64,000 nt of DNA, from the NCBI RefSeq assembly GCF_004843725.1, contig NZ_CP039451.1:246501-310500 (forward strand). The letters are read 5' to 3'. Below the pieces are notes generated by a model. That model made no database searches. It worked only from the letters and a program-made list of their open reading frames with translations, and was not told the DNA's origin. Within the stretch, counting starts at the first letter, position 1. Every line of letters begins with the position of its first letter. This document shows, piece by piece, positions 18,870 to 28,748 of the stretch. A program made the translations under genes and the position numbers. This DNA is from Psychroserpens sp. NJDZ02 (GTDB taxonomy: Bacteria; Bacteroidota; Bacteroidia; Flavobacteriales; Flavobacteriaceae).

Positions 18870-19799
18870 CTACTTTAACAAAACATCTCCTTTTCCTAAT
18901 ATTTTATAACTTAAACTCGCTAATAAAAACTTAGTAATCCATTTATAATATTGAACATCTAATAGTGGTTTTTTTAAAACAAAAAACATAATATTTAAAG
19001 TCTTACATCGTAAATATCTGTAATTTTTAAATAATTGTACGTACATAAACAATAGTGTTTTATTTGAAACACCATAATCTACTAAAAAATTTATTCTCTC
19101 TATTAAATTATTATGAATACTCAAAGCAACAGCTTGAGAAAATGTGTTTGTAATCGTTTTATTGTGATGTCTGTAATAGGTTAAATATGAGTCAACAAAT
19201 TTGATATTTATTTTTGGATTTTGAAGCATTCTAATATGAAAATCTCTATCCTGGCCTTTCAACAATTGTAGAGAAAACAGGTTGTTATTTTTTAAAACAC
19301 TTTTTTTCCACATTGGATCACAAACATACCAACTTCTCTTTAAGGTTATAAAATCTTCTAATAAATTTGGGCTATTAAAAGTTCTAATTTCTTTACCAAT
19401 TGTTTTTTTAATTGTCCCTGTAAATGACTGTGTTTTAGAGATTACACAATTAATATTATTATCAAATGCATCTAACTTAATTTTTATAAAATCAGGATGC
19501 ATAATATCGTCACTGTCAAACCAATTTACATACGCTCCTTTAGAGACTTCAAACCCATAGTTTCTGCAACTATTACCACCCTTAGGTAAGGTATCTGGCC
19601 TACTATACACTTTAATTCTTGCATCTTTTATTATAAATGCTTCTAAAATGGATACTGTCTCGTCTGTGCTGCCATCATCCACTATAATACACTCCCAATT
19701 TTGATAAGTTTGAGAAATGACAGAGTCTAGAGTTATTGATATTAAATCTTCTCTATTATAAACAGGAATTAGTATTGAAACTAGTGCAGAAGGACTCAT
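18870..19799 (-). CDS. Glycosyltransferase family 2 protein
   Basis: 309 residues. The GT-A domain opens SILIPVYNREDLISITLDSV and runs through CIIVDDGSTDET and YVNWFDSDDIMHPDF, where D-S-D-D supplies the metal-binding DXD. GQDRDFHIRML is the catalytic-base region. The C-terminal third is basic and moderately hydrophobic, as in membrane-associated GT2 enzymes. It lies 34 nt from its downstream neighbour. A 131-nt gap upstream separates it from the SGNH/MBOAT pair. Confidence 0.9.
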   Translation of the reverse strand: MSPSALVSILIPVYNREDLISITLDSVISQTYQNWECIIVDDGSTDETVSILEAFIIKDARIKVYSRPDTLPKGGNSCRNYGFEVSKGAYVNWFDSDDIMHPDFIKIKLDAFDNNINCVISKTQSFTGTIKKTIGKEIRTFNSPNLLEDFITLKRSWYVCDPMWKKSVLKNNNLFSLQLLKGQDRDFHIRMLQNPKINIKFVDSYLTYYRHHNKTITNTFSQAVALSIHNNLIERINFLVDYGVSNKTLLFMYVQLFKNYRYLRCKTLNIMFFVLKKPLLDVQYYKWITKFLLASLSYKILGKGDVLLK

Positions 19800-19930
19800 A
19801 TGCTCTTTTAGGAGGGGTTAAAAAATATTTTAGCTGTTTGAATTTCTTTACAGATAAATAAAACAATTTATCGTGCTAGCATCAATAGGTATTATAATTA
19901 CTGATATTTTATTTAGCACAACCATTACTT

Positions 19931-20899
19931 TTACAAAACGTTAATCATTCGCGCTTTTATTTCACTATCTATAAACATTTGTTTATCCTGTTTTTCTAAT
20001 AACCCTTTTTTATTTATCATAGTATCAAACCATTCTGAATATACTTTTGCCCCTTTATGATTAAGGTGGTTTAAATCACCAAATTCACTATTTTTCAATG
20101 GAAAATTCTTAAAGTCTAAAAATTCGACATTTGATAATCTTGTGTCAATAATATTTATAAAATCAGATTCGTTATGCAAACCAGGATATTTAGGATGTAA
20201 AGGACTACGTATTAAATATAACTGTACTTTACTCTTTTTACAAAACTCAATAATCTTCAAAAGATACGTTAAATTAGTAGAAGCTAACTTATCTGTCTGT
20301 TGAAATTTTAATAGGTTTTCTGAAGAAAGAACGGTAAGTAATGAGTCTGTTTTATCTCTTTTAAGATAGTAGTATCCTCCCCAATTAATAGTTTTCGGGA
20401 AATTCTTTTTAGACCTAAATATAAAATTTGCATTATTCATAAATGAAGTTGATTGAGCGCTTACAACTTCCTTCATATTCTTTTTAGCAATCATTAATAA
20501 ATCAGAGGTCTCGATAACAGGAGCATATTTCGGATAATTCCTGGAGATTATATTATCACCCCAAGTATATAGTTTGTCCCAATCATCATCTATCTCATAA
20601 TTTGTAAATTCTAAAAAAACGGTACGCACTTGGTTATTTACTTCTACTATTTTTTTTAGTTTGGAGTATGTATAAAAATAAGATTCTGCTGATTGTGCAA
20701 AGTTTTCAAAGTTCTGAATTATGGAATCATTATACGCGCATTCAGGATGCGAGTGTCCAAAAACTAACTGATTACTGTTTTGTTTTATTTTAAAATTATC
20801 ACCGCTTTCAATAATTTTCTTAGGCATCAAAAGTATTACCACAATGAATAACGAAGAAGCAAATAGAAAAATACACGTTTTAAATATAAATTTTTTCAT
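19931..20899 (-). CDS. Membrane-anchored SGNH-hydrolase-like protein (AlgX/AlgJ-like partner of MBOAT)
   Basis: 322 residues. One N-terminal membrane anchor (residues 5-25) is followed by an extracytoplasmic domain. VFGHSHPECAYND near 47-59 takes the place of the G-D-S block of SGNH esterases, and DLNHLNHKGAKVYSEWF near the C-terminus gives the D-x-x-H catalytic pair. Proteins of this type act with an MBOAT membrane acyltransferase in acetylating exported glycans, and the MBOAT gene lies 5 nt upstream. The nucleophile position is a His-Ser pair rather than Asp-Ser, so activity should be tested rather than assumed. Confidence 0.72.
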   Translation of the reverse strand: MKKFIFKTCIFLFASSLFIVVILLMPKKIIESGDNFKIKQNSNQLVFGHSHPECAYNDSIIQNFENFAQSAESYFYTYSKLKKIVEVNNQVRTVFLEFTNYEIDDDWDKLYTWGDNIISRNYPKYAPVIETSDLLMIAKKNMKEVVSAQSTSFMNNANFIFRSKKNFPKTINWGGYYYLKRDKTDSLLTVLSSENLLKFQQTDKLASTNLTYLLKIIEFCKKSKVQLYLIRSPLHPKYPGLHNESDFINIIDTRLSNVEFLDFKNFPLKNSEFGDLNHLNHKGAKVYSEWFDTMINKKGLLEKQDKQMFIDSEIKARMINVL

Positions 20900-20904
20900 G
20901 GTAG

Positions 20905-22359
20905 TTAAAATTGAAAATATATAAATTCTTGTTGTTTTCCACTAAAATGAAAATAGAAAACACAAAATAGAATTACACAATAAAAAGCCCATCTAAATGA
21001 TCTAAACCATTTTAACCCTAAATTAGCTAATGCGTGTTGTTGCCCTCTCCCTAACCACTCTATAATAATAAAAACAAATAACAACACCACTATCGGCTTG
21101 ACTAAGCTGTCTTGTTGGAATGATGGATATATAAAAAGTGACTTCGAAAATATTTCAGAAACATAACTTAGCGCATGCTCAATGTTTTCTGCCCTAAAGA
21201 ATATCCAAGCAAACACAGTTAATCCGAAAGTAAATAGCATTAATACTGTTTCTTTTATTGTTGGTAAATAGCTTCCTTTTGCTACAACGTCAAAATACTT
21301 ACGGTTATTTTTAAAAATATAAACGGGTAAAAAATAAAACGCATTTAAGGCACCCCAAATAATAAAAGTCAAATTGGCTCCATGCCAAAAACCACTTACA
21401 ATAAAAATTATAAATATATTTCTAATACTAATCAAAGTCCCCCCTCTACTCCCTCCTAAAGGGATATACAAATAATCTCTAAACCAAGTTGATAATGAAA
21501 TATGCCAACGCCTCCAAAACTCAGCAATGTTTCTGGAAAAATATGGGAATGCAAAATTTTGTTGCAGGTTGAATCCAAATAAACGTGATGTACCTATAGC
21601 TATGTCAGAATAGCCTGAAAAATCACCATAAATTTGAAATGTAAAGAAGACAGCACCAATGACTAGTGTACTACCGCTATAGACGGCTGAATTATTAAAA
21701 ATTTCATTTGCATAGAAGGCACAATTATCAGCTATGACAATTTTTTTAAATAAGCCCCAAAGTATTTGTCTTAAACCATCTACTCCATTACTATAATCAA
21801 ACGTTCTTTTACTAAAAAACTGAGGTAGTAAATTAGTTGCCCGCTCAATAGGTCCAGCTACTAGCTGCGGAAAGAAACTAACAAAGGCTAAAAATGCAAC
21901 AAAATCTTTTGTTGGTTCAAGTTTCTTTTTATAAACATCAATGGTATAACTTAATGTCTGGAATGTATAAAAACTAATACCTACAGGTAAAATAATATTG
22001 AGAGTATTTGGTTTTATTTCTGTTCCAAAAAACGAAAAGGCGGACACAAAATTCTCTATAAAAAAATTATAATATTTAAAAAAACATAGAAATCCAAGAT
22101 TTGCTATAATGCTAATCCAAAGGAGCGTTTTTCTCTTGGTTAGATTTTCTTGTTTTGACAGACTTATACCAACTAAATAATCAATAATACTGCTTAAAAA
22201 TATCAAGAATAAAAAACGCCAATCCCACCAGCCATAAAAGGTATAGCTTGCTAATACAATTAATGCGTTTTGTAACTTTAAATTTTTATTGGTAACAAAC
22301 CAATATAAAATAAAAACAATTGGCAAGAATATAGCAAAGTCAATAGAGTTAAATAGCAT
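20905..22359 (-). CDS. MBOAT-family O-acyltransferase (AlgI/DltB-like)
   Basis: 484 residues and about eleven membrane helices. The stretch FWRRWHISLSTWFRDYLYIP followed by a GGSRGG loop and GFWHGANLTFIIWGALNAF is the MBOAT core, with the catalytic histidine in F-W-H-G. The N-terminus MLFNSIDFAIFLPIVFILYW is typical of AlgI-type members. It would move acetyl groups from a cytoplasmic donor to an extracytoplasmic glycan, with the downstream SGNH-like protein as the transferring partner. Confidence 0.93.
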   Translation of the reverse strand: MLFNSIDFAIFLPIVFILYWFVTNKNLKLQNALIVLASYTFYGWWDWRFLFLIFLSSIIDYLVGISLSKQENLTKRKTLLWISIIANLGFLCFFKYYNFFIENFVSAFSFFGTEIKPNTLNIILPVGISFYTFQTLSYTIDVYKKKLEPTKDFVAFLAFVSFFPQLVAGPIERATNLLPQFFSKRTFDYSNGVDGLRQILWGLFKKIVIADNCAFYANEIFNNSAVYSGSTLVIGAVFFTFQIYGDFSGYSDIAIGTSRLFGFNLQQNFAFPYFSRNIAEFWRRWHISLSTWFRDYLYIPLGGSRGGTLISIRNIFIIFIVSGFWHGANLTFIIWGALNAFYFLPVYIFKNNRKYFDVVAKGSYLPTIKETVLMLFTFGLTVFAWIFFRAENIEHALSYVSEIFSKSLFIYPSFQQDSLVKPIVVLLFVFIIIEWLGRGQQHALANLGLKWFRSFRWAFYCVILFCVFYFHFSGKQQEFIYFQF

Positions 22360-22383
22360 ACTTTTATTCTAAAATTTTTAATA

Positions 22384-23307
22384 TTAGTGTTTGTTTTTTA
22401 ATAATCTATAAAAGAATAAACGCATTGGTAAATGAAAATAAAACAGTTTCCATTTATTTTTTTTATAGTATGAATAATCTAAAGTTGTTAAAATTCTATC
22501 AAACAAATTATATTTTCTATAATCAAGAGATACCTGAATAAAATATCTTAAAATCGCATCATTAAGCAATTTCTTATTATTTAAATCACTGACTACTAAG
22601 TGTATTGCATCTGCGTAAGATTTAAGACTAGCTTCATTCTTATTATTAAAATCGCCGGTTATTGACTCTTCATGTTTCCTACCATAATAAAGCGACTTAT
22701 TTACTGATACACCTTTTTTAACAGAGGTTATTATTCTTGAATACACTTCCCATTCTTCTGCATATTTTAAATGTTCGGTATAACGATGCTCAACATAGCA
22801 CTCTTTTGACCACATGACTGCACATGAATTAAATTGAAGTTCATTTTTAAGAATTTTATTAATATCACTTTTGTCAATATAGAAATGTGTGTACTCTTTT
22901 GATAAATCAAAATTATATTTAAAATCACCTCTAAAAGCTTCTCTTATATAGCGACAAAATGAAATATCATCTTTAGAAAATTCATCTAAACAAATTTCTA
23001 AATTTTGAGGATGTGCAATATCATCATCATCAAAAAATATAATATAATCACCTTTAGCTAAATCTAAACCATAATTTCTTGAACCTGGTAAACCTTTAGT
23101 ATAGTCATCTGTTCGCTTTAAATAAGAGAAGCGTTTGTCTTGTTGTAATATAGGCGCCAACACATCTGGTGTATTATCAGTCCCACCATCATCAATAATC
23201 AGGCATTCCCAATTTTGAAATGTTTGTGCTTGAATAGATTTAATAGATTCCACAATATATCGTGATCTATTATAAGTTGCCATTATTATAGTTACTATTG
23301 GTTTCAT
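22384..23307 (-). CDS. Glycosyltransferase family 2 protein
   Basis: 307 residues. Core motifs are TIIMATYNRSRYIVESIKSI, CLIIDDGGTDNTPDVL and YIIFFDDDDIAHPQN, in which DDDD contains the DXD metal site. LKYAEEWEVYSRII is the probable catalytic-base segment. It resembles the GT2 at 18870-19799 in its motif wording (QTFQNWECLIIDDG against QTYQNWECIIVDDG), so the two are likely paralogues within this locus. It is 24 nt from the MBOAT gene. Confidence 0.9.
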   Translation of the reverse strand: MKPIVTIIMATYNRSRYIVESIKSIQAQTFQNWECLIIDDGGTDNTPDVLAPILQQDKRFSYLKRTDDYTKGLPGSRNYGLDLAKGDYIIFFDDDDIAHPQNLEICLDEFSKDDISFCRYIREAFRGDFKYNFDLSKEYTHFYIDKSDINKILKNELQFNSCAVMWSKECYVEHRYTEHLKYAEEWEVYSRIITSVKKGVSVNKSLYYGRKHEESITGDFNNKNEASLKSYADAIHLVVSDLNNKKLLNDAILRYFIQVSLDYRKYNLFDRILTTLDYSYYKKNKWKLFYFHLPMRLFFYRLLKNKH

Positions 23308-23353
23308 TTTACGTTTTTATATCCTTATTCGCTTATTAAAAAATATGAGGTCT

Positions 23354-24199
23354 TTATTTCTTTGGGTTTTTATATTCCACTAATTGGCTTCTAGTTAAAA
23401 ATAAATTGAGGTTTTCAGGAATATACCGTTCAATTTTAAATGCCATACGCCTAAACCTTGTACTATATTTACTTGGGAGTAACCTGTGAAATCTCTCTAT
23501 AGTGCCAATAGGAGTAATATTAACAGCATTAAAATATGTATTGCCTATTTTTTTATAGCTCTTTGAAGAATTATCCCTGTCTGGATGTGGATCATTTTTT
23601 TTCCATTGGGCAAATTTATCTTTTTGAAACTTTGAGGGCCTTCCTGGAACTGGTGTATGCCACCTCAACTCGTCTAAAACTTTACTATTAACAGCAGGCT
23701 CAAAATATCTTACCATACCATTAGGCTTTAAAACTTTTACTATTTTTTCTGTGAACTCTATTTCTTGCTCATGCGTTAAGTGATGTACAAAAGCCTTTCC
23801 TACTACAATATCATAATAATCAAGTGCTAATTCGGATTTAAGAAAATCTCCATATATAAATTTAAGAGGGACTTCAAAATCAAAATTAGCATTTAATTTA
23901 TTAATAATATCACCTGAATATTGAGAAATATCATTGGCATGTACCTCTGCACCCAAAGCTGCCATAACCGCAGCATTTGTACAATCTCCACATCCCAATT
24001 CTAACACTTTTTTACCTTTTAATTGTGCTTGGAAATTATTGTGATATAAACCCACCCAGCTTGTATGGATTTGTGTCGCTGAAGTTATAAATTTATCAAC
24101 GTTAGTTATTTTGTTTAAAATAGATTCAACATTAACATTATTGTATTGTTTATCATAATGCTTTTCATTTTTAATTGTATTCTTTTCTGATGCGTCCAT
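23354..24199 (-). CDS. Class I SAM-dependent methyltransferase
   Basis: 281 residues. Motif I is KKVLELGCGDCTNAAVMAALG, which is followed by VHANDIS (acidic end of strand 2), FIYGDFLKSELALDYYDIVV and FVHHLTHEQEIEF. This is the Methyltransf_11/25 pattern of small-molecule and sugar methyltransferases. The C-terminal 110 residues are basic and hydrophobic, possibly gripping a lipid-linked acceptor. It is set among GT2 genes of the polysaccharide operon. Confidence 0.85.
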   Translation of the reverse strand: MDASEKNTIKNEKHYDKQYNNVNVESILNKITNVDKFITSATQIHTSWVGLYHNNFQAQLKGKKVLELGCGDCTNAAVMAALGAEVHANDISQYSGDIINKLNANFDFEVPLKFIYGDFLKSELALDYYDIVVGKAFVHHLTHEQEIEFTEKIVKVLKPNGMVRYFEPAVNSKVLDELRWHTPVPGRPSKFQKDKFAQWKKNDPHPDRDNSSKSYKKIGNTYFNAVNITPIGTIERFHRLLPSKYSTRFRRMAFKIERYIPENLNLFLTRSQLVEYKNPKK

Positions 24200-24254
24200 T
24201 TTTACTTATTAACTTTTATAATTAGTCACCATTTTTTTATTAACTCTTAGTATT

Positions 24255-25094
24255 TTAACCAAATTTTGACTTTATCCATCTTAATGGCTTTAATATAAAA
24301 GCTCCAATTGTATACTCTAGACGCTTTGTAATTTTTATTTTTTCGCGATCTTCCTTTTCTAATTTCAATAACAAATTATCAATTATAAATTCACAATTAA
24401 TATTAACAATATCTTTATGCTTATTGTAAATATATCGGATAAGCTGATATTTAACTTTATTTGCTCTCGATGTAGTTGAACCTTCTCTTCTTCTGTAATT
24501 AAATAAAACTTCAGGTATAACTTCTGCCGAACCTGATTTTCTTAACAGGTTAATATAAAATTCCCAATCTTCAAATCCACTAGTCATAGATTCATCATAC
24601 CCACCACATTTTAACCAATCGGACTTTTTAAACATAGCTGATCCAAAAGAATTATTTGATGATAAAAACTTTTTCACATTTCCTCCTTGTGGCTTATAAA
24701 CATAATTATTTCCTGCCATTTCAAAAATTATATTAGCAAAACAGGTTACAATTTTTGCATCTTTCTCGGTCTTGATTAAATTAATAGCCTTTTCACAAAA
24801 TGTATTTTCGAAATAATCATCACTATCTAAAGTTAAAATAAGATCCCCTTTAGCTTGACTAATGCCATTGTTACGAGCATTACTTTGTCCTGCATTTTCT
24901 TGAGTAATTAGTATGTCTATTTTTGACCTTAAGCTTTTTAAGACCGCTTTAGTTTCTTTATTTGAACCATCATCTACTACTATGATTTCTTTATATAAAT
25001 AGGTTTGATTATTTACAGAGTCGATTGCTTGTTCAATAAATTTGGCATCATTATAACAAGGTATAATTATTGAAATTATGTTATTACTTTCCAT
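24255..25094 (-). CDS. Glycosyltransferase family 2 protein
   Basis: 279 residues. ISIIIPCYNDAKFIEQAIDS opens the GT-A domain; IIVVDDGSNKETKAV and LILTLDSDDYFEN (D-S-D-D, metal binding) follow, and GFEDWEFYINLLRKSG gives the ED-W catalytic-base motif found in this GT2 branch. A 319-nt gap upstream is unusual for this operon and may mark a recombination scar. Sugar specificity unknown. Confidence 0.9.
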   Translation of the reverse strand: MESNNIISIIIPCYNDAKFIEQAIDSVNNQTYLYKEIIVVDDGSNKETKAVLKSLRSKIDILITQENAGQSNARNNGISQAKGDLILTLDSDDYFENTFCEKAINLIKTEKDAKIVTCFANIIFEMAGNNYVYKPQGGNVKKFLSSNNSFGSAMFKKSDWLKCGGYDESMTSGFEDWEFYINLLRKSGSAEVIPEVLFNYRRREGSTTSRANKVKYQLIRYIYNKHKDIVNINCEFIIDNLLLKLEKEDREKIKITKRLEYTIGAFILKPLRWIKSKFG

Positions 25095-25413
25095 TAAAGA
25101 GTTACTTTAAACATATTGATCCATTATTTTCATTATTTTCTTCATACACTAGCTTTTGAATGCTAAATTTACTTAATCTTAGTTTTTATTTCCTTTTATT
25201 TACACTTTAGACAGCGCTAAGCTTGATAAGGCTTTCTGTAATTACTCTTTATTCTTTTTAGTAAAAAAAGGAATCAAATTTTTCAAGCCTTGACAATTAT
25301 CCTTTATACATTTGAATAAGTTTGATTTAAGTAACTCTAAATAGACAATGTTAAATACTTTCCTTCATTATATCCTAGCATAACAATAAACATTGAATCA
25401 TTATTACCCATAA
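25095..25413. other. Non-coding gap with possible coding debris
   Basis: No intact gene. On the minus strand a frame without a start codon reads VYLELLKSNLFKCIKDNCQG and LKNLIPFFTKKNKE before a stop (about 25240-25360). That looks like a protein C-terminus cut from its gene. No convincing promoter or hairpin terminator was seen. The simplest reading is the scar of a gene replacement between two glycosyltransferase genes. Confidence 0.35.
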
Positions 25414-26583
25414 TTATTCAAAGCTATTAGTTAGTATGATTTCTAACTTTTTAACATAAGTTTCAATATCGTATTTTTTTATATACTGAGCATTTCTATT
25501 GCCTTCTGCTTTTCTTAGTCTTTCATTAATTGCCAATTCATACATTGCTTGATATATCTCTTCTTCTGTATTATTTACTAAAAACTTAGAATCTTCTAAC
25601 AAACCAACACAACCTGGATGGTTTGAACTTATAACAGGAAGCGCGTATAACATATATTCCATAATCACATTTGGTGTACCTTCTATAAGAGATAGAAGCA
25701 TACCAATATCTAAAATATTCAAGACATCTGTAACATCCTCATTACTTAATAAAGTCACCTTATCAGAAAGATTCATTTTGCTAATACTTTCATTAAGATT
25801 ATTATATATCTCTAAACAAATCTCGTCATTGTCTTTATTCCCAAGTAAGACTAAGTGTATATTTTTTATATTTTTAGCTAGTTTATCAAAAATTTTTAAT
25901 GCTAAATCATGGTATTTAAAAGACTTAAAATGAGCAATCATGCCAAATACAACATCTCCTTTACTAATATTATATTTTTCTTTTATTATGTCTGAATCTC
26001 TATTTTCTTTTTTTAGCGTTAAATATTGAGGCAATAAATTAAACACTTTATTCTTTACTACATACTCATTTTTAAAAATATCAAAGCAATTATCTGCATT
26101 ACCAATAATACAAGGCATGTTATTAACAGCAATACTTTCATAAATATCTTTTTTTAAAAAATCTAAGCCTAACTGATGCCAAAAAGTATATTTAACGGTT
26201 GGTAATAATTTATATAAATAATATGAGATTTTTGATGGCGTGTTTAAGAATGGAACTACAATGTCGTAGTTATTTTTTTTAAGCCCTTTTTTTAAAAGTA
26301 AAAAATATTGTACAGACCATTTTAAACGTTTCAAATTCCTAACTGACAACTCTTTTCGAAGAACTACATGAGGAAAACCAAAATAAAAACTATTTTTTAT
26401 ACCTGTTGTTTTAAAAAAATCATCAAACTCTTTTGTTCTATTGTTTGATGCTATAAACAAAATATCAACATTACAATTCTTATTATTCACTAAAAACTTA
26501 CCAAGTCCTAATGCTTGCCTTTCAGCACCTCCTAATGTACCGACTTGAAGTACTAACAACACATTTTTATTATCAAATTTCAT
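25414..26583 (-). CDS. Glycosyltransferase family 4 protein
   Basis: 389 residues. The acceptor domain starts VLLVLQVGTLGGAERQALGL (G-G-A-E-R motif). The donor domain has FGMIAHFKSFKYHDLALKIF, LVLLGNKDNDE and LSLIEGTPNVIMEYMLYALP with the E-x7-E pair. It therefore belongs to the same GT4 group as the 1464-2534 protein. It probably extends the repeat unit on the cytoplasmic side of the inner membrane. Confidence 0.9.
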   Translation of the reverse strand: MKFDNKNVLLVLQVGTLGGAERQALGLGKFLVNNKNCNVDILFIASNNRTKEFDDFFKTTGIKNSFYFGFPHVVLRKELSVRNLKRLKWSVQYFLLLKKGLKKNNYDIVVPFLNTPSKISYYLYKLLPTVKYTFWHQLGLDFLKKDIYESIAVNNMPCIIGNADNCFDIFKNEYVVKNKVFNLLPQYLTLKKENRDSDIIKEKYNISKGDVVFGMIAHFKSFKYHDLALKIFDKLAKNIKNIHLVLLGNKDNDEICLEIYNNLNESISKMNLSDKVTLLSNEDVTDVLNILDIGMLLSLIEGTPNVIMEYMLYALPVISSNHPGCVGLLEDSKFLVNNTEEEIYQAMYELAINERLRKAEGNRNAQYIKKYDIETYVKKLEIILTNSFE

Positions 26584-26613
26584 GTAAAGCTTTTATTATT
26601 ACTTTTAATTAAG

Positions 26614-27618
26614 TTATTTTAATCTAAAACATAATTTAATCCAAACTTTATAGTTTTTATAAGTCATCAATGCATAGTTTGTTTTTAAAAAACTTAAACA
26701 ACTATAAAAATTAACGTCTTTATTTATGGATCGTAATAATCGCAGTTGTAATTGTATTATTGTAAATAACCACGCTTTTTTATTCTTTTTTGAAAGATTT
26801 AGTTTTTCACTACAAACATTAACACCCCTTTTTAAATCAAAAACCTCTTTACTACTTTTTATTGAATAAGGCGCTATATGCAGTTTTGTGAATAGTTTAG
26901 CATAGTAATTTACATCTAAATCAAAGCTTGAGAAAAACTTTTTATAACTAACTTCTATATTTTTAACAAAAAGCTGATTACGCTCACTATCAACCTGAAT
27001 ACTTTGGGTTAATGACCCATTATGTACTCTATAATGATATAAGACTTTATCTAAATGATAAAATTTATATTTTTTTAGAGACTGTAACCAAAAATCATAA
27101 TCTTCAACTAAAAATAAAGATTCGTCATACTTTTCTGAGTTTTTATAAACTTGATGGTTATACAAAAAACAAGCTCCGATACAGTTTAATTGCAACAAAT
27201 TATAAAAATCCAATAATTTAACAACAGTATTCTCATTTTCGCTTATCATGTTATAATTAGCATAGACAATATCTGTTTTCTCTTTCAGTATTGCGTTTAC
27301 CATTGTTTCAATTGCTGATAAATCATAATAGTTATCATCACTTGTCCAAGTGATATATGTACCCTTAGCCTGATTGTGTCCAATATTTAAGCTAGCAGGT
27401 AATTTTTTGTTTATGACGTTATTTATTACTCTTACTCTATTATCTACAGCTAAATACTGGTTTGCTATTTTTAAAGTAGTATCCGTTGAACAGTCATTAA
27501 CTATAATAAGCTCAATATTGCTATAGGTTTGATTTAAACAACTCTCTATAGATTGACCAAAGTATTTTTCGCCATTATAAACCGGAAGGATTATAGATAC
27601 GAGAGGAGCTTTTTCCAT
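26614..27618 (-). CDS. Glycosyltransferase family 2 protein
   Basis: 334 residues. VSIILPVYNGEKYFGQSIES, LIIVNDCSTDTTLKIA and YITWTSDDNYYDLSAIETM are the GT-A core, with the D-D of S-D-D-N at the metal site; VEDYDFWLQSLKKYK gives the ED-x-D-F-W base motif. The gene's start overlaps the end of the upstream GT4 gene by 28 nt, the longest overlap in the operon, which strongly implies translational coupling. Confidence 0.9.
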   Translation of the reverse strand: MEKAPLVSIILPVYNGEKYFGQSIESCLNQTYSNIELIIVNDCSTDTTLKIANQYLAVDNRVRVINNVINKKLPASLNIGHNQAKGTYITWTSDDNYYDLSAIETMVNAILKEKTDIVYANYNMISENENTVVKLLDFYNLLQLNCIGACFLYNHQVYKNSEKYDESLFLVEDYDFWLQSLKKYKFYHLDKVLYHYRVHNGSLTQSIQVDSERNQLFVKNIEVSYKKFFSSFDLDVNYYAKLFTKLHIAPYSIKSSKEVFDLKRGVNVCSEKLNLSKKNKKAWLFTIIQLQLRLLRSINKDVNFYSCLSFLKTNYALMTYKNYKVWIKLCFRLK

Positions 27619-28748
27619 ATTCTTTTTGGCAGTTTAATGACTCTTTTCACTTTGTGTTTAAAATCCTTATTATAATAATATTTAATATACCAGATTTTAT
27701 AATCTATATTCTTCTTCTGATAACTTACACTTTTATAATAACCTACTTCTCGTTCTGCTATAATTTTTTTATCAAAATTTTTAATAATTAAATCTCTAGT
27801 GTCATTATTAGAAAGATTACTATTTGCTAATTCAAGAATTGCCTGAGCAATTATCTTAGGATCTTCATATTTATCTACCAAAATATTCATAACCTTATCA
27901 TTTAACAAATACTCGGTCATTGGTGCTATGTTTGACGTTACAATTTTTGTTTTACAGCTAGCAGCTTCTGCAAAAACTAACCCAAAACCTTCCCATCTAC
28001 TTGGTACACACAATACTTTGGCAATATTATACCATTTTACAAGCGCTTCATTTTCAACTTTTTCTATAACAAGTAATCTATCTTCAACCTTATATTCTTT
28101 TGCTATTGTTATATAAGGCTGTACATCTCCTTTTCCTATTAATACCAATACGTAATCATTCTCTAAAAACACCAATGACTTAACTACGGTTTCTATATTT
28201 TTTTGAGCAGATTTTCTTCCAACATGAAGTATTACTTTCTTATTCTTAAATTGTTCTGCTAACGGGTTGCTTGATTCTTCTAGTTTATTAAATTTAGCAG
28301 TATCAACTCTATTACCTAAAACTTTAGCATGCTTAATATTTAATTCTTTATCTAAAACCTTATTAATAACATTACTCATAGTAAAAACCTCATCAGAAAA
28401 TTTTAAACTTTCATGAAGCAATTTCTCATTAGTATCGTGTATACTAGACACAACCGGTATATTAGCAACGCGATTATAGTTAGCATAAGTTGTCGCCCAA
28501 TATCCTCCATAAGCTCTTACACATAAAGGATTAATGTTTTTTAAATGCCTTTTATATTCCTTTGGGTTTTTACAAGGGATTATCTTTAAACCATAAACGT
28601 CTCTTGCTTCTTTTTCTAAAGGTGATAGCACATATACTTCATCAAAAAAAGAATTGGGGTTAAAATACTCCTCTAACCAAGAAGAGGTCCCTTTTTCTTC
28701 ATAAGCCTGTATTGGATCTGATGGTATTACAACTAACTTATGCTTCAT
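27591..28748 (-). CDS. Glycosyltransferase family 4 protein
   Basis: 385 residues. The donor domain contains VILHVGRKSAQKNIETVVKS (glycine-rich turn plus basic phosphate contacts) and PSRWEGFGLVFAEAASCKTK with the E-x7-E pair. The acceptor domain is less conserved. The end overlaps the GT2 gene by 28 nt and the start overlaps the ABC ATPase gene by 11 nt. It is the first glycosyltransferase downstream of the exporter genes and could act early in chain assembly, though order in an operon is weak evidence. Confidence 0.9.
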   Translation of the reverse strand: MKHKLVVIPSDPIQAYEEKGTSSWLEEYFNPNSFFDEVYVLSPLEKEARDVYGLKIIPCKNPKEYKRHLKNINPLCVRAYGGYWATTYANYNRVANIPVVSSIHDTNEKLLHESLKFSDEVFTMSNVINKVLDKELNIKHAKVLGNRVDTAKFNKLEESSNPLAEQFKNKKVILHVGRKSAQKNIETVVKSLVFLENDYVLVLIGKGDVQPYITIAKEYKVEDRLLVIEKVENEALVKWYNIAKVLCVPSRWEGFGLVFAEAASCKTKIVTSNIAPMTEYLLNDKVMNILVDKYEDPKIIAQAILELANSNLSNNDTRDLIIKNFDKKIIAEREVGYYKSVSYQKKNIDYKIWYIKYYYNKDFKHKVKRVIKLPKRIWKKLLSYL

